64,000 nucleotides of DNA, from assembly GCF_040054535.1 (NCBI RefSeq), contig NC_090785.1, positions 6,879,501 to 6,943,500 on the forward strand, read 5' to 3'. This DNA is from Antennarius striatus (taxonomy: Eukaryota; Chordata; Actinopteri; Lophiiformes; Antennariidae). Shown in pieces: positions 29,401-42,600 of the stretch. How positions within the stretch are numbered: the stretch's first letter is position 1; each line of letters opens with the position of its first letter. The notes under the pieces were generated by a model. It was given only the letters and a program-made list of their open reading frames with translations, was not told where the DNA came from and did not search any database. The translations under genes and the position numbers were made by a program.

Positions 29401-29834
29401 CTGACACTGACTGATGAACGCAGACACGGATGAGCCATACTCACTATATTCCACACGATAAAACACATTAATGAAACACTCTTCTGAAAATGAATTATTT
29501 GGCCTCTCTTTTCATAAAGAGACATTCTGCGGGATTCCGCCTGAATCTGCCGGAGCCACACGTCCACGCCACCGGGTCCGCTCGGCGCTGCCGCACCTGC
29601 AGTGACGCGCTGCGGCCCGGACCAAAGAAATAAATAAAAATAATTATAAATGAAAATAAATCCTGCTATTTTAAGCCGGAGTGAGGATAATTTAAACATT
29701 AAGATTCAGTTAAAAAGCTATGATTTACTTGAAGACGCCGTGCGGCAGACGCGCCGCTGACCTTCCGTGTACCCACCGGTGCTCGAGTCGGACAGAGACA
29801 GTCCGCTGGACTGGAGGCTCGGAGCGGGAGGCAT
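23427..29834 (-). CDS. tmem255a: Tetraspan membrane protein TMEM255A, 9 coding exons
   Basis: This is a four-pass membrane protein of the TMEM255 family; its molecular role is not well known. Coding exons: 29762-29834, 27509-27651, 26938-27000, 26111-26200, 25283-25348, 25043-25131, 24344-24506, 24077-24223, 23427-23573, in phase to 326 residues (human about 349). Membrane spans fall near residues 35-55, 70-88, 94-114 and 201-225. The segment between spans 3 and 4 is cysteine-rich ([11 protein letters not shown]) and matches human [11 protein letters not shown]. The proline-rich tail has WW-domain ligands PPRY (307-310) and PPPY (321-324) and ends PPPYSP as in human. Exon 1 lies in a GC-rich island. 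The last exon starts at a tandem CAGCAG acceptor, so one glutamine may vary. It is head to head with ATP1B4. Confidence 0.95.
26267..26327. repeat. 23-bp inverted repeat (MITE-like hairpin) in TMEM255A intron 3
   Basis: The arm at 26267-26289 (TCCCGCTTCAAAGCGGTGAT then GTA) is inverted at 26305-26327 with one mismatch around a 15-base loop. This may be a minimal nonautonomous DNA element. The family is not assigned. Confidence 0.7.
28626..28760 (+). repeat. Fragment of dispersed fish repeat
   Basis: It begins ATCCATCCATTCATTTGTCA and continues with GGGTCACAGCAGGACTGGGT, paralleling the left half of the repeat at 1329-1692. It lies in TMEM255A intron 1. Confidence 0.5.
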
Positions 29835-30240
29835 GACGGCCGGAGGACGTTAGATCCGCCTGCCGGTGAAGAAACGGCAGCGATCGACTCTCAGTTCGCC
29901 GCACAGCTGACAACTCGCCGTGCAAAACCGTGAGCCAACGTGGACAGTCGCATTCTCTGACAGCGGAACCTCAGCACCCTCTCCTCGGGTCCGCCTCATT
30001 GACACTCCCGCGGCGGTAGATCCGTCTGTCGGTGTCGGTCCTCCCGGTGCGTCGGTCCCGGACGGTGGGTCTCTCCTGCTGCCGTCGGTCGTGTGTGCGC
30101 ATGTCACTCGTTTGCTCAACAACACACGGACCCTAGGGTCGTTCCTCGTTGTGGACTCGAGGTAGAGTAACGGTACTCGCACCGTTACACCGCCACTTCT
30201 CCGTTACAGGCCCGTCGGGACAGGGGCCAGGGGCGGATCG
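29520..30240. promoter_or_regulatory. tmem255a: GC-rich, CpG-dense island at TMEM255A exon 1
   Basis: The base composition shifts from AT-rich to markedly GC- and CpG-rich around exon 1 (for example GACGCGCTGCGGCCCGG and CCCGTCGGGACAGGGG). This is the most pronounced such island in the window and is probably the TMEM255A promoter and 5' UTR. Confidence 0.55.
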
Positions 30241-30386
30241 ACCAGTTTCCCCCACTCGGGGGCAACAGAGGAGGCACAATTTTAACTATTTTTTAAAGAT
30301 GTACTTACATTTCTCTCCTTCTTTCCGATTAAGTATGTGTTGTAAAACGTATGTAATTTTAAGGTACGTTACTTAAATGAAATCTA

Positions 30387-30433
<47 letters not shown>

Positions 30434-32866
30434 GATGGTGACCTGGAATGTGATCAGAATAACTGGTGATTGGGACAAACATGGAATGAGCCAAGGCCAA
30501 ATTTTGTTTAAGTTCTTATTCAATATTGATTATGTAGCTATTGGATGTAAAAAGAAAAGAAAGAAATCCTTTGTTTTTCTTACTTGACAGGCTTTTGCAC
30601 CTGGAACACATTCTAGTAATGCATGCTGAATAGGATTTACAACTGACTTACAACACATCCCACTTGTGAGTGGACTGCAGGCTGTGATACTAAATATGAC
30701 AAATATAAACTAAATGTTCTGATAACTAACACTAGCTCATGCAATTTTTTTTACATGTGCTTTTATTTGAAAGTGTTGTCTCAAGTCATTAAACAATCGT
30801 TAGCTTGCAACTTTCATTGTAACTTCATTCATTGTGTGATAAAGAAGAAATTAAATTTGCAATGGTTTCATAATTTAAGTTGCTTTTTGTCATGTGGGAC
30901 AGGACCGTCCCGCCCCCCCAAAAAACAAACAAACAAACAAACAAACAAAAAACTGTAAACTATCAGAACATATGCTTAATTTAAATTGCTTCAGGTCAGT
31001 TTCAGTGGAAATGATGATGTTAAAAACCTACACTTCATGTAGTGTGTGTAAAGCACATTTCATGCAAATACAGCAGGAATTCCAGAGGGGGGAAAAAGAG
31101 ACATGAGAAACGTCAACCTGTGTCCCAAAACAGCTTCATGTCTCCCTTCACTGGAGTGATGGGTGTTCTACACACACAGGTCAGGTTTGGTGTGTTTAGT
31201 GTCGTTACCGGCAGGAGTTGCTTTGGCGCAGGTCGATCTTAGAGCGCCACCATCTGTCTGAAGCGCGGAGTGACGTGAAGTATATTCGGACATTTGTGAA
31301 TTATCTAATACAGAAACAAGACAAATCTCACAGTACTTTTTAAAAACACCTTCTGTTTTGCAATCAACCGAACCTTAAAAGTTTTTTTTGGGTCATTTCT
31401 AATTTATTTTAGACAAACTAAGGTATGGTGAGGGGGAAAAAGTTGCCTTACACAAAGGCTACCTTTATTTCTTTTCACAGGATTGCATCTTCATCAGTCA
31501 CGTCAGCAAGGTTTTATACTGTATTCTCTTCCTTTGTTGTTGGAATTTACAATTAAAGAACAAATAAAAAAACTAATCAAATGATACGCCTCACTATGTT
31601 CCTATTTGTAACTATTTTTGGCCCTGTTTAAGTGAAATATTATTTAGGAAAAATAAATTTATGGAAAATGTTTATTACAATGATAAACTGAGCTAAATGC
31701 CCATTAAAAGTAAACTTGTTAACTCGGGAAAATTCTACACCTCTGCGCCCAAGAGCACACACTAATATTTGCCCGCTAATTTAAGTGAATTAAAGTAATA
31801 ATCAGTCGGCAGACTTGACCCCCCCGCCCTCCAACTTCCAATCCTAACTTTATTTCCTATCTCCAGTGTTCTCCAGCCACTGGAACTTCCCAGTACCCAC
31901 AAACCCTCGAACACGTGTGCGTCTTTGCCGCGCAAACCTCAAAGAAGGGATTTTTTCCATGACGCAATGTCTCTTTTCATGTAAAAGAAGAAAAAAAAAA
32001 ACCCCTCTCTCTCAAAAGCCCCCCTCTCCGACTTTTATACGCGGTAACATAGCGTTACGTGACCAGAGTGCAGATGGACTCAGGGATGAGAAGGACACTT
32101 GAAGCTTCTGTTGAACAGTTGTTCCTGCAGGAGTGTGCGGAGGTTGCTGGCGTTTGGCAACCGGATCAGTATTCATGCATGCGCAAGGACAACAAATAAT
32201 AAATGAATGATTCTTGGTTGTCATATATAGAACTGTTAATTAACATAATATGCTAATTGGTCTAGTGTTACTGCAGGTATGCAGCCAATTACTGTCAGCA
32301 GTGACTTGAGTTGGAATAAGCTATAAATATTGTGCCCAGGCTTTGCTTCGGTCTTTGGGGACAATGAATGATAGCGTGCGTGAACAGAATGCCGTTCTGT
32401 GGTCCAGGTTGCTGCCAAATCGTCGCTGGGACATAAAAAAAATCACTTTGTATCCCACCCCTAGTTTTTCTCTGTCCAGCGTTCATTCACCACGATGCGC
32501 GCCTAGCTGAAGCAGGCTCTCCATGCATGGTCTCATTTGCATGCGTAAAACTTTCTAATGAACTCTCTAGACACTTTTTGACAAATATTACTTTTTTTCC
32601 TCTCTGGGAATCAAGAGGTTTTAACAACATTTTAACACGTTGTTTTATTGCTGAGAAAACTTCAGGTATGTCAGAACTTTTATCTATGTTTTATTCTTAG
32701 TAACATTTTCTTTAAAGATCAAAGATTCTAACTGAAGTTGTTCAAACAGCCTGATTATGCTGTCGAATTTTTTTTTTAAAAAGTTTACAGATGTAAAGAT
32801 GTGTTGCTTTAATTAACGGACGCAGTATGTGATTGGTATAACAAGTACCTTTCCTTTGTGAAGAAT
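30241..32866. other. TMEM255A/ATP1B4 intergenic region
   Basis: Noncoding DNA lies between two divergent starts. It holds the TCTG microsatellite at 30387-30434, a short AAAC tract near 30920 and a possible noncoding ATP1B4 exon ending near 32665 (AACTTCAG before GTATGT). A TATAAAT lies near 32322. Unlike the housekeeping starts, it has no GTTAGC-type hexamer cluster. Confidence 0.4.
30387..30434 (+). repeat. (TCTG)n microsatellite
   Basis: About 11 TCTG/TCTA units, mostly perfect. Confidence 0.9.
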
Positions 32867-35800
32867 ATGGAGCCCAGTTCCACAGAGGGAGGAGCTGAGG
32901 AGAAGCTCATTAAAAGTCGTCCACCAAGCGTTGTAAGTGCTGGAATTAAATAAAGGACAACTTTATAGTCACTTTAAGCAAAGTAGATATGAAAGTTATT
33001 ATTTTTTCCATCAGCAAAATCATCATTAACTCAAAAATGGAGTTGTTTGTTTTGTTTTGTTTTAAATGAGACTCAGGTCTCAAATAAGCATCTCTAACAT
33101 TTAACAGAAAATACTTCTAGCAATATCAGACGAAGCATCTTGTATCCCCTGGTACTTCTGTGATGTGTGTGTCCTGTCCTGTGGATGTCAGTGAGTAACA
33201 TCTGGCTGTCAGATTGACCCTGTCTGCAGCTGCTGCTCCAAGCAGGAGGGTCCACACAGAGGAGGTCAGCTCTCCCAATGAGCGCCAGAAAGGTCACCAG
33301 TGGGTTTATAATTTGCAGAAACAGAGGACAGGACCAGCAGTGTGAAGTTGATTAATATGCAGAGCACTCTCAGCAGTTTACTGTATATCATCGTAATACT
33401 TGGAGCAGAAGGCATGCCAGTTTTTTCCTGTAGCCACTTGAAAAGAATATAGGTCGACTGCTGAACTTTGCAGTTGAGATCATGTGTGGTGAGGGCTTTT
33501 TCTCTTCTCCTTCTTTCCACCAGCCTCACAAAGTGATACTCAAACATGGCCAAGAGTTGGAGGAAGAGCAGGAGGAGTTGGCCGAGCACCAACCTCTAGA
33601 GCAGGAAGACCTGAACTTTGAGAGATGGAAGCGCAGGCCTTTACCCAAGAGGACGCTCCACCAGAAAATAGACGACTTGAAGACGTACCTGTGGAATGCA
33701 GAAACCAACGAATTCATGGGTCGCTCTGGAAAGAGCTGGAGTGAGTTGATGAAGAAAGACGGGTTCTTTGTAAAACGGGTAGTGGGTGGGGACATTTGGG
33801 TTGTTTGAAAATTATTTTTTTAGTGCTTGTGTTCAACGATTGCTGATCAAACTTTGAGTGTGTTACCCTTGTATCAAATTTAGAAGCAGACTCGATGTTT
33901 GGATACCTTAAAAAGAGGCACTTTGCAAAATTTTAGAGGGTAAGAATTGTCACTGTAGTTCAGTGACTCTCTTCACTTTGCTGCAAGTGTGTGTCCTTAG
34001 GCTCAATGTTTACATAGGTGCATGGACAAATCAGAGTGTCCTGACAAAAACAGACTGCCTGGGGACATATCCCCAGCGGGAAGGCACTGTTCTGGGCCTC
34101 ACATTGGCTAGAATCACATTCCTCTACATCTTACCATGCTCTCCACTGCCTGTTTCCCAAACCCTTGGCGACCTCATTGCTGAACTGAACACGCTCATGG
34201 CCACGTAGTTGCAGTGGAGATGCTCGTCTTTTTTATCCACAGAGGTTTATATTTGTGCAGATGATTGATTTTGCCAGAAGACTGGATGACTTTGTTGAAT
34301 CAAGGATGATGGAGCAGCCTCCGGTATTTCAGTTTGTATCGCAGTTGCGCTCACTCTCTCAGCTCCACTGCCCACACTGAACCAGCTTAACAACTTTGTG
34401 AAAAGGGAATGTCCGGGGAAAATGTGTTCGGCTCGCAATAGTTGACATGCTGGATCCGAAGGAAGGCCAAGAGCTCATTTCAGCGACATAACCAGTGTGT
34501 GCACACTTGTGGAGGAGTGGGGCCCATGTGTCTGATGAAGAAAGGCCCTGAGTTGAAGTCTGTGCTGTGAGTCCTGTGAGACGAGTGTTTAAGAGAGGAC
34601 ACAATACCAGAGTGGGGTGATTGAGGCTCCTTGGAGCTGGCTGAGCCTCTATGGCTGCAAAAGACCTTCACTACGATGGCAACCGGAGGTTCACTCTGTC
34701 CCTGAGTGAAAGGACAGCTGGGAGAATTCTCACTGAGCTCAAACAGAAAGGTCTTTGTGGCTCTGGGGATGCAGGGCTGGCTGCAGCTAGTCCCTTGTGA
34801 AATTGTCTGCACAGCATTAGCCATTTAATTTAGAGCATGTTTGATTTGATTAGCTGCTAATGAACTGATCATTGAAAATTGCATAACCATGATAGCTCTC
34901 AAGGTGTGTTTTTTTTACTGTATTTGCATGTTTGCTCAAAACAGTAGATCTGACAAGGACTGTTGGTTATTTGCAAGTCCACAGACAAAAACAGGTTTTT
35001 GGTTATTTTGCATTAATAAATTAATTTGTTGCTGTCCTGATCAAAGACAGGAGTTGGAGTCCAGACCGATCACATAGTTTGAGCAAAAGTGCAAAGGATT
35101 TATTTTTTGTCAACTCAACCCACAGAATGTATTGCCTGTTATGTGACCCTCGTCTGTACAAATATTACATGCAAGTCATTTACCCTAACAATTCCCTTTT
35201 CACTCCTCTTCCAGGCCTCATCCTCCTCTTCTATGCCGCACTTTATATCTTTCTTGCAGCCATGTTTGGTGGCTGTTTGTTTTGCCTGATGTGGTCTATT
35301 AGTCCGTACCATCCAACCTTCAATGATAGAGTAATGCCACCAGGTAAATATAATCCTACAGTCACTGCAGCCTCCGTTGCCTCTTTCTTGTCATCTCTGT
35401 GCCCCAACGTCCTCCTGTCTGTTGCTTTTATTTGAGTCTCAGCACAGTTGATTGTCTCAACATCTCCACTGGCAGGTTTGACGATGGCCCCACACCTAGA
35501 AGGCCACGACATTGCCTTTAATGCTTCCGACCGCAAATCTTGGAAGAAGTATGCGAGGTCTATGGATGAATATCTACGATGTGAGTCATGAGGGATTCTG
35601 GCAGATGACGTTTAATGTGTGGGGCAGTCTGAGTGGGTTTTTGAGTTTGTTTAAAATAAAACAGACATGCAATGAACTGGACTTCATCTTCCCTACCTCT
35701 GTCTCCTTTTCTTCTCCTTTTGTTTCCTGCATAACGTGCTGGGAAAGAAAGCTTCTTTGTGGGCAGAGCGCAGCAATTCAATGAATTTTTTTTCACACCC

Positions 35801-37170
35801 CGCTTTTGTCAAGTACCCTTGATCAGAGCCTTAAGTCTGGCAGGTCAATGCTGTAGCAAGGACTTATTTATGCCATCACTCCCTCTCTGCCTCCTCTCTG
35901 CTCTCCAATTTCAGCTTATAACGATGGCGCTCAGGACAGGAAGAATATTCGTTGCACACAGGACAGATACTTCATGCAGGACGACTTGGAGGAGAGCGCA
36001 GAGCGGAAAGCCTGCCAGTTTAAGAGATCCTGGTTAGGGGACTGTTCGGGGCTGCAGGACCCCCACTATGGCTATTCTCAGGGAAGGCCATGCATCCTTC
36101 TTCGAATGAACAGGGTAAGATGAGTGTCAGTCAACAAAACCTTGAACACGGTGTCACTTAAAAACCAGTTATATTTATCAGCATGAAACGATATCAGCAT
36201 GACACCTTGTGGCCATTTGAAGGGGAGAATGAAGAAGCTGGCAATGCAGGACTTTCAGTCCTGATAAAAGGACTGAATTTTAACTCAGTTTAAATAGAAC
36301 TACACCGTTTTTTAATATTTATTGTTGATATGTGAAAGCACTCTTCATTTTGCAAACAAAGAAAGTGTGTGTTCATCAAAACAGAGTAGATCAATAAAGG
36401 ATTCTTTCACTAAATTTGGCAATCTAGCAAAATTTGAATTGATAAAACATTTTGACCTAAAGGGAATTTTTTTTGGCCAATTGGAGTTTAGGTTGAAGGC
36501 AGTAATCCACCCATCCATCTTCTAAACAGCTTTGTCTGCTGTCTCCGGTCACGGGGAGCTGGAGCCTATCTCAGCCGACTTAATAATAATAATGATAATG
36601 CAGAAGTTAATGTATTACATTGATTTTTCTGTTTACATGTTTTTCTTACGTTTCACAGATTCTTGGTTACTTACCTGGCCAGGGCAAACCAATAAACGTG
36701 ACCTGTGGAGTTAAGGTTCAGTAACAATCTCACTCTCTTGCTTGTAAACTTGTCTCATCCATAAGCAACAAACAATTCATAACATTGTATCATGTAACAC
36801 TATAGAAAACACGACTTCCTCCTCTTTCAGAAAGGACCTCCAGAAGCTTTGGGAGAAATCTTTTTTTTCCCTAAAAACATTTTTGACCTGAAGTACTATC
36901 CGTACTATGGGAAGCATAGACATGTGAGTGTTTTAAACTTGAGAATGACCGGTGAGGTATGCAGGTAAATGCATTAATGTCTAAAGTCAATTCTTGTCTT
37001 GGCCTCAGGTAAATTACTCCTCACCGATGGTGGCAGTACGCTTTTCAGGAGTGACGTATGACACTCACATCCAAGTACAATGCAAACTGAACGGAAAAGG
37101 CATCATTAATGATTCGCCATATGACCGCTACTTGGGAAGCGTGACCTTCTCCTTGGAAGTCGGAGCATAA
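32867..37170 (+). CDS. atp1b4: Na,K-ATPase beta-4 subunit (BetaM) ATP1B4, 8 exons
   Basis: In fish this is expected to be a true X,K-ATPase beta subunit at the plasma membrane; in placental mammals the orthologue became a muscle nuclear-envelope protein. Exons: 32867-32932, 33524-33740, 35215-35343, 35476-35580, 35915-36114, 36659-36715, 36831-36923, 37009-37170, in phase to 342 residues (human 357). It is a type II membrane protein: an acidic cytoplasmic N terminus (EELEEEQEEL), the motif FMGRSGKSW, and one span at about 95-120. The six ectodomain cysteines of the beta family are present (C186/C206, C216/C232, C255/C314). Possible N-glycosylation sites are N153, N252 and N291. LKYYPYYGK is conserved. 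The exon 6 donor (GTTCAG) is weak. It is convergent with LAMP2. Confidence 0.96.
36503..36575 (+). repeat. Fragment of dispersed fish repeat
   Basis: CCACCCATCCATCTTCTAAA, then GGTCACGGGGAGCTGGAGCC and TATCTCAGCC, is the start of the repeat seen at 1329-1692. It lies in ATP1B4 intron 5. Confidence 0.6.
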
Positions 37171-39471
37171 GGCTGCCAGCAGGAAGCATCAGAGATAATG
37201 AGGCAGGAAAATGTACAAGAAAAAAAAAGTGTTGAAATTTGTTTCCCCCTGAAACGTGTAATTTCGCTCTCCTCACCTTTTATGTCTTCTGCTGTAAAAC
37301 AAATTCCTCAAAAGCTAGATACTTACTTTGTTATATTTTTTACCTTGAGCATGCTAATGGCACATGCATCCACAAAAAACAGTGCTGAGCACAAGACTAG
37401 TGCGAGCAGTGAGTTACAGTTCACTTCCTGATATTTTGTAATGACTAGCAAGATTAATCAAACTAAATTTCACTCTACCAATAGGTAGGATTTCTGGCTA
37501 TGCAAATTCAGTTAAAAAAAATAATAGACAATTAGGTTAGATTATGGTTTTGTGTGCACATTTTGTTTGATAAACTGTACTAATTTGTTTTGCATCATAT
37601 TTTTGAGACATGTATATTGTAAGAATTCAAAGAATATTATGTAAACATTGAAACCAGGACTTGTACTTACAATTTAAAAAATATAATTACTGCAAATGCT
37701 TTCCTTTATTTTTCGTTGAATAGCAGTATCACACTTTTACGATAAAGCATCCTAAGCCACTCCTTGCCTTCTTTTCTAAAAAAAATATTTGATTTTGAAA
37801 TTGAAATACTACACCAGACTGATCAGTAAAGACATACTATAATGTGAAATAGTTTGTAAAAGATCTGTACCATTATAATAACTATTTTGTCATAGTTTTA
37901 ATTCTGTCTGAACTATGTAACTAAATTTGGTATCAATGTTGTATTTATTCATATAGCTCTACAATAAATACAATGTTCCCATGTGCAACAGAAGATTTAT
38001 TCCACATATAGGACAAAAATGTGTTTTGTCTTACTTTTCTTAAAAGGAGAAACAAATCTTTCAAGATTTAGTATTGGGTAATGGTATTTAGAAGTAAATG
38101 AATGTTATCCATTGTAAGAATCGTTTTAGGTAAACCGCTGGGTAAATGTCAACAGTAGGAGCGGTAGCAGCAGTTTGCCCTCTGGGTAACATCAAAAGTT
38201 GTAAAACTTCATGCTGTTGATGAAAGCGAACCATTGGAGCAAGTCACTCAGCGGTGTGAACATTTTTTACAGCCATTAACCTTTGAATTGTGCTGTTTAC
38301 AAGAAGCAAACACAAAGCGCCAAAAGGATGAAAGCGATTATGAAACAAGAAACTTTATTTAATTTGTTCCCCACTTGTGTTACACAAACTCATCATGTCA
38401 CATTCTTCATCACATGGAAACAAGCTTCAAGCAAGCAACTCGGGGTGACGGACAGAAAGGCACAAAACTGTCATGGGTGCACAAATCTGAGGATCATGTG
38501 AATGAACTTATGCAACTTAAATATTAGTTATTGTTTGCACTGAGCTTCCCAAGTGCTTGAATTACCGTACTGTCACGACGAGGGCAATGAGGAATGTCAT
38601 CCGTAGTCATTAGTTGTCACATCAAGAAAATAAATGAATGCACATTCTATGTAATTTTGAATTTGGTGATTAATGTAGGCTTACATCTAACGCATATCAC
38701 ATACATTATCCATTTGCTTAAATATGCATTGTGAAATCACACAGGAATGAAACAGTCTTGAATCTTTCAAATAGAAACATAAACATTGAATGCACACTTC
38801 CCAAAACAAGAAAAACGATTTTGTGCAGTGCTGGTGTCATAAAAATGATGAAGCTTCCCTTTCAGTGAACTATGCCACAGAACTGTGACAAAATGTGCAA
38901 CAGCAATTTCTTTTATCCGTTAATTTATGATGCGTGATGTTAAAGCAATGAAAACAGAGGTGTGTGAGATATGAATGACAACAAAATGTATCTATTAGCT
39001 TGCTCGTACATTCACGTCATCAAATGTCATTGTCATTCATTCTGTACAAGGTAGTAATTTACACACACGTTATTGTGCAGCAGAGAAACCCACCATTGGT
39101 GGTGGTGGTGTCGGGGGCCTCTCTGGAGTAGTGGGTAGTTAGTGCTCTCCGAGGAGGAGGTGGACTGCTACTCACAGCCATAAATGTAATTTTCAAAACA
39201 TGCAATCTACAGTCAAACAATACAAGACTCATCAGAAATTATTTGGTACTTGATTCAGTCACTGGCGTCAATAAAAACTAAGCAAACAATTCGGGTGGCA
39301 TAAATTTAAAATGGTACGAGGAAAAAAAAGCTGGGAGTTATTTTTAAGGGAGACAGAAAAAGCACAAAATAGGAAAGATATTGATGCACTGAGGTGCAGC
39401 GGAGAGGCTGGCATGTTTTTAAGAGCTGGGAGGGGTGAAAGTGTGCAATAGGCGGAAGCAAGTAAGTTGGA
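37171..39471. other. Convergent 3' regions of ATP1B4 and LAMP2
   Basis: AT-rich noncoding DNA. AATAAA for ATP1B4 is at 37963-37968. A minus-strand AATAAA at 38354-38359 could end the LAMP2 transcript that uses the most distal terminal exon. A short GGTGGTGGTGGTG run lies near 39100. No ORF is recognised. Confidence 0.45.
37963..37968 (+). terminator. atp1b4: Poly(A) signal, ATP1B4
   Basis: AATAAA about 0.8 kb after the stop codon, in AT-rich 3' UTR. Confidence 0.45.
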
Positions 39472-39614
39472 TTATACAGACTGGTAGCCAGTGCGACTCT
39501 TCCTCCGGCCAATCAAGTAAGAGATAAGCACAAGGATGATAAGGAAGCTGAGCGCCACGCCCACTGCAATGGGCACCAAAAAGCTCAAATCAGAGTCCAG
39601 GAAGCATTCCTCAG
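39472..39614 (-). CDS. lamp2: LAMP2 terminal exon, C type
   Basis: It encodes a membrane span ([20 protein letters not shown]) and the tail [11 protein letters not shown]. The last nine residues are identical to human LAMP2C, the isoform linked to nucleic-acid uptake by lysosomes through its basic tail. It is the farthest from exon 8. Confidence 0.93.
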
Positions 39615-42600
39615 CTGACAGAGAGACAGACAGAGAGGATACAGACAGCAGGTTAGTGTTTTAGTGGGAGTGCGAGTGAAGGGGGCAAGGATTTAGGGTA
39701 TTTATCATCCACATAGACTTCAAGAAAGAGGCAGAAAAGCAGGAATGAACATCAGAACCTACAAAAAGTAGAAAAGAAATTATGTATCATAGATCAAAGA
39801 ATCACGGAAAAACAATCAAGTGTTATTACTCATTATTGTAGAAGGATATTAATGTCAGAGAAAATGTTTAGAGGGAGTAAAAGACATTTTGGGAATCTAA
39901 GTTAAATGCTAAATCATGAACCGTAGGAGAAGATCAACACGACATCGGTCGGTTTAGCATCGATCAGTAGCTGGAGAGCATCGTTTAGCATTAAGAATGT
40001 AAAAAGAAAAATAGCTACTCCAAAGTTTAGCAAATAGCTAAATTCATATTAAAATTCATATCAGCACATATCATCTTGTTTGTTCAATATGAATGCTATT
40101 GATCTTCTCATTGAACTGGATTGAACATGTTTCCCAAGATGTCACACTACTTCTTTACAAATAGTCCAGCAGCCAGCAGCACTTAACACAACATAGAAAA
40201 ATCAACACAACAAAGGTTTACCACAATTAGTTAAAGGCAGTAATTTACAGACTACCCTTTAGTTAGCATAAAGAAGAAAAAGAGGAAAGTTTATCTAGAA
40301 AGACTCATAGCCGGCGGACATGTTTCTCTTTCTCCCGATGAAATAGGCCAGCACAACGATAAGAATGAGAATAATCAGGGCAACTCCAACAGCTATGGGA
40401 ACAAGGAAGCTCTCTGCATCAGCCTGGCAATCCTCAGCTAGACAAGAGTGAAGAGAGCAGAAAAGTAAATGTCTTATCGGAAGAACAGAAAAAAATTAAG
40501 TAATAAAGACAACATGGTTAATGCATCAACATCTGAAAGACATTAGCAGCATGCTAACGCGCTTCAGGAAGCAAATTAGAACCTTTTATTTTCAAGTTTA
40601 TAAATCAATAAACATTTACTCCAGTGTCAAGGGTTGCAACACGTTTTTATTTTCAAAACTGCTAAAATACTAAAATGCTCCACTTCATTCTGACACACAA
40701 GTTAGAATTTATAGCAGAAAGCCAGAGAGGACAGAGATGAAATCATTTAACATTTTTATTACACAAGGATTGATTTTTCAAACGATGGTCTTGCAGCACA
40801 AATTCCCTTTGCTGAACATGTGTGTGCAAGGTTCTCAATAAGTAACAGGACACTACATAATTAAACAAATAACTGGTTATCATGAAAGGTATCTCAACAG
40901 CATTGCCGAGTTACTGAATGTACAAAACAGAAAATCACTGAACAAGGCTGTTAACTTTTAGATGATTTATTGAGAACAAAGGATATTAGATTGGAGAAAA
41001 ACAAACATTTAGACCAGTGCTGCAAAGCCATCGTCATAATTAAGGCAGCTTACTTGATAAAAACTGAAACACACTCAGCAGAACAATCATGAGCAAAATC
41101 AAAGCCAAGACTTGATTCATTGCTATTATTCATAAACATGTACAACATCCTGGGGAAATTAAATTTCATAGGCAGCTAAGACAAAAAAAAAAAGAAGAAG
41201 AAGTAAATATTTGTCATCAATCTCATATTCAATGAAATTCACTGATGGCATTGTTCCAGTGCTAAAGGTTGGAACAAGGCTAACAGCACAGCACTCTGAT
41301 AGATATGATTATGCAACAATAAGCAGCTACAACATCTCAATCCCGAAACCGCATTCCTGCATCTTGCACTGACTGCCTTACAAGCTCCTGAAAACTAACT
41401 TTCAGTCCAATGAACACATAATCTACCTGCAACATCATTGTGCATGTAACCTGAGATTAATTATAGCACATACATTTATGAGTTAGCAGTTTTTGAATCA
41501 AAATTGAAAGACAGGAATGGCCTTTGATTGCTTTTCTCAGAACAGACCTTGTCAAAACCACATCCACAAAAGTCATGTGATTTCACCCAGATAACATGAA
41601 AGTGACATCTTAGGTCCCGACAGGGCAGCGAATAAAAATGTCTGATTACCCCCGCAAAAATATTATGAGGAAATACCTTGAACAGGTTTTGCCTTGAATT
41701 CTAATTTAAGTTTTGTAAATATTTACTTATTTTGACAGTTTTCTGGAACTTCCACATCCCCTGATGCAGCTGCAGTCCTCAAAGCTGAGGCCAAACCCAT
41801 GTTGACACATACATGACAATCTCAACACAAAAAATGTAAAATAAGCCTTAGTGCATTTATATTCATATATTCTCCTTTGAGATTTTTGTCTGTGCTTAAA
41901 TATGAATATCCACAAAACTCTCCCTTTTCTAATCCTAATGCCATAAAGTATAATGTGTGTGTGGATGAGGGGGCATTAATGTTTCTATTCAGACCTATAA
42001 TCTCATGGGTTCATGTGCAAATATCAGACCTTTTGACATGTTATCCTGTGACAGGTAAAGAAATGATAAATGGGATCATTGCAATTAGTTTTGTCAAATT
42101 TGTGGATAGTCATCTTTAACATCACTTCCACCTGAACTTTGAATACCTGTCATTTGTTGCAATATTATTGAATACATCCATTAATATTTAACAACGAAAA
42201 ATCTGATGTCACAATATCCAAGACAATAATCCCGTTTCTCCTGCCACGCAGGGACAAACAAGAGCTAAACCACATTTCCTTTGACAGATTTCCAACACAA
42301 TAAACCTTCATCCTTGTTATTTGTTGCTCAACATGAGGGAAAGATTGACCCTAAAGTGACTGAACAGATTCTCCTTTGATGATGTGTAGGATATGCCGTG
42401 AAAATCATCATCTTCTATGTCTTGACATTTAGATTTGAAGGGATGAAAGGTCAAATCATAGACTAATTAAAAACAAAAATAAAAAATGCAAAAAAGAAAT
42501 AATGAGAAAATAAAACAAAAAGGGAATGTTTGCAGAGCAAGTGGAGGAATCCACAGGATTAGACATAAAGGGGTCACACATCTTCAGACAGAAATTTAAG

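Noticed and set aside
29124-29699. 191-residue minus-strand open frame
   Set aside because: It lies in TMEM255A intron 1 at the edge of the GC-rich island, contains a G-run translation and has no recognisable domain.
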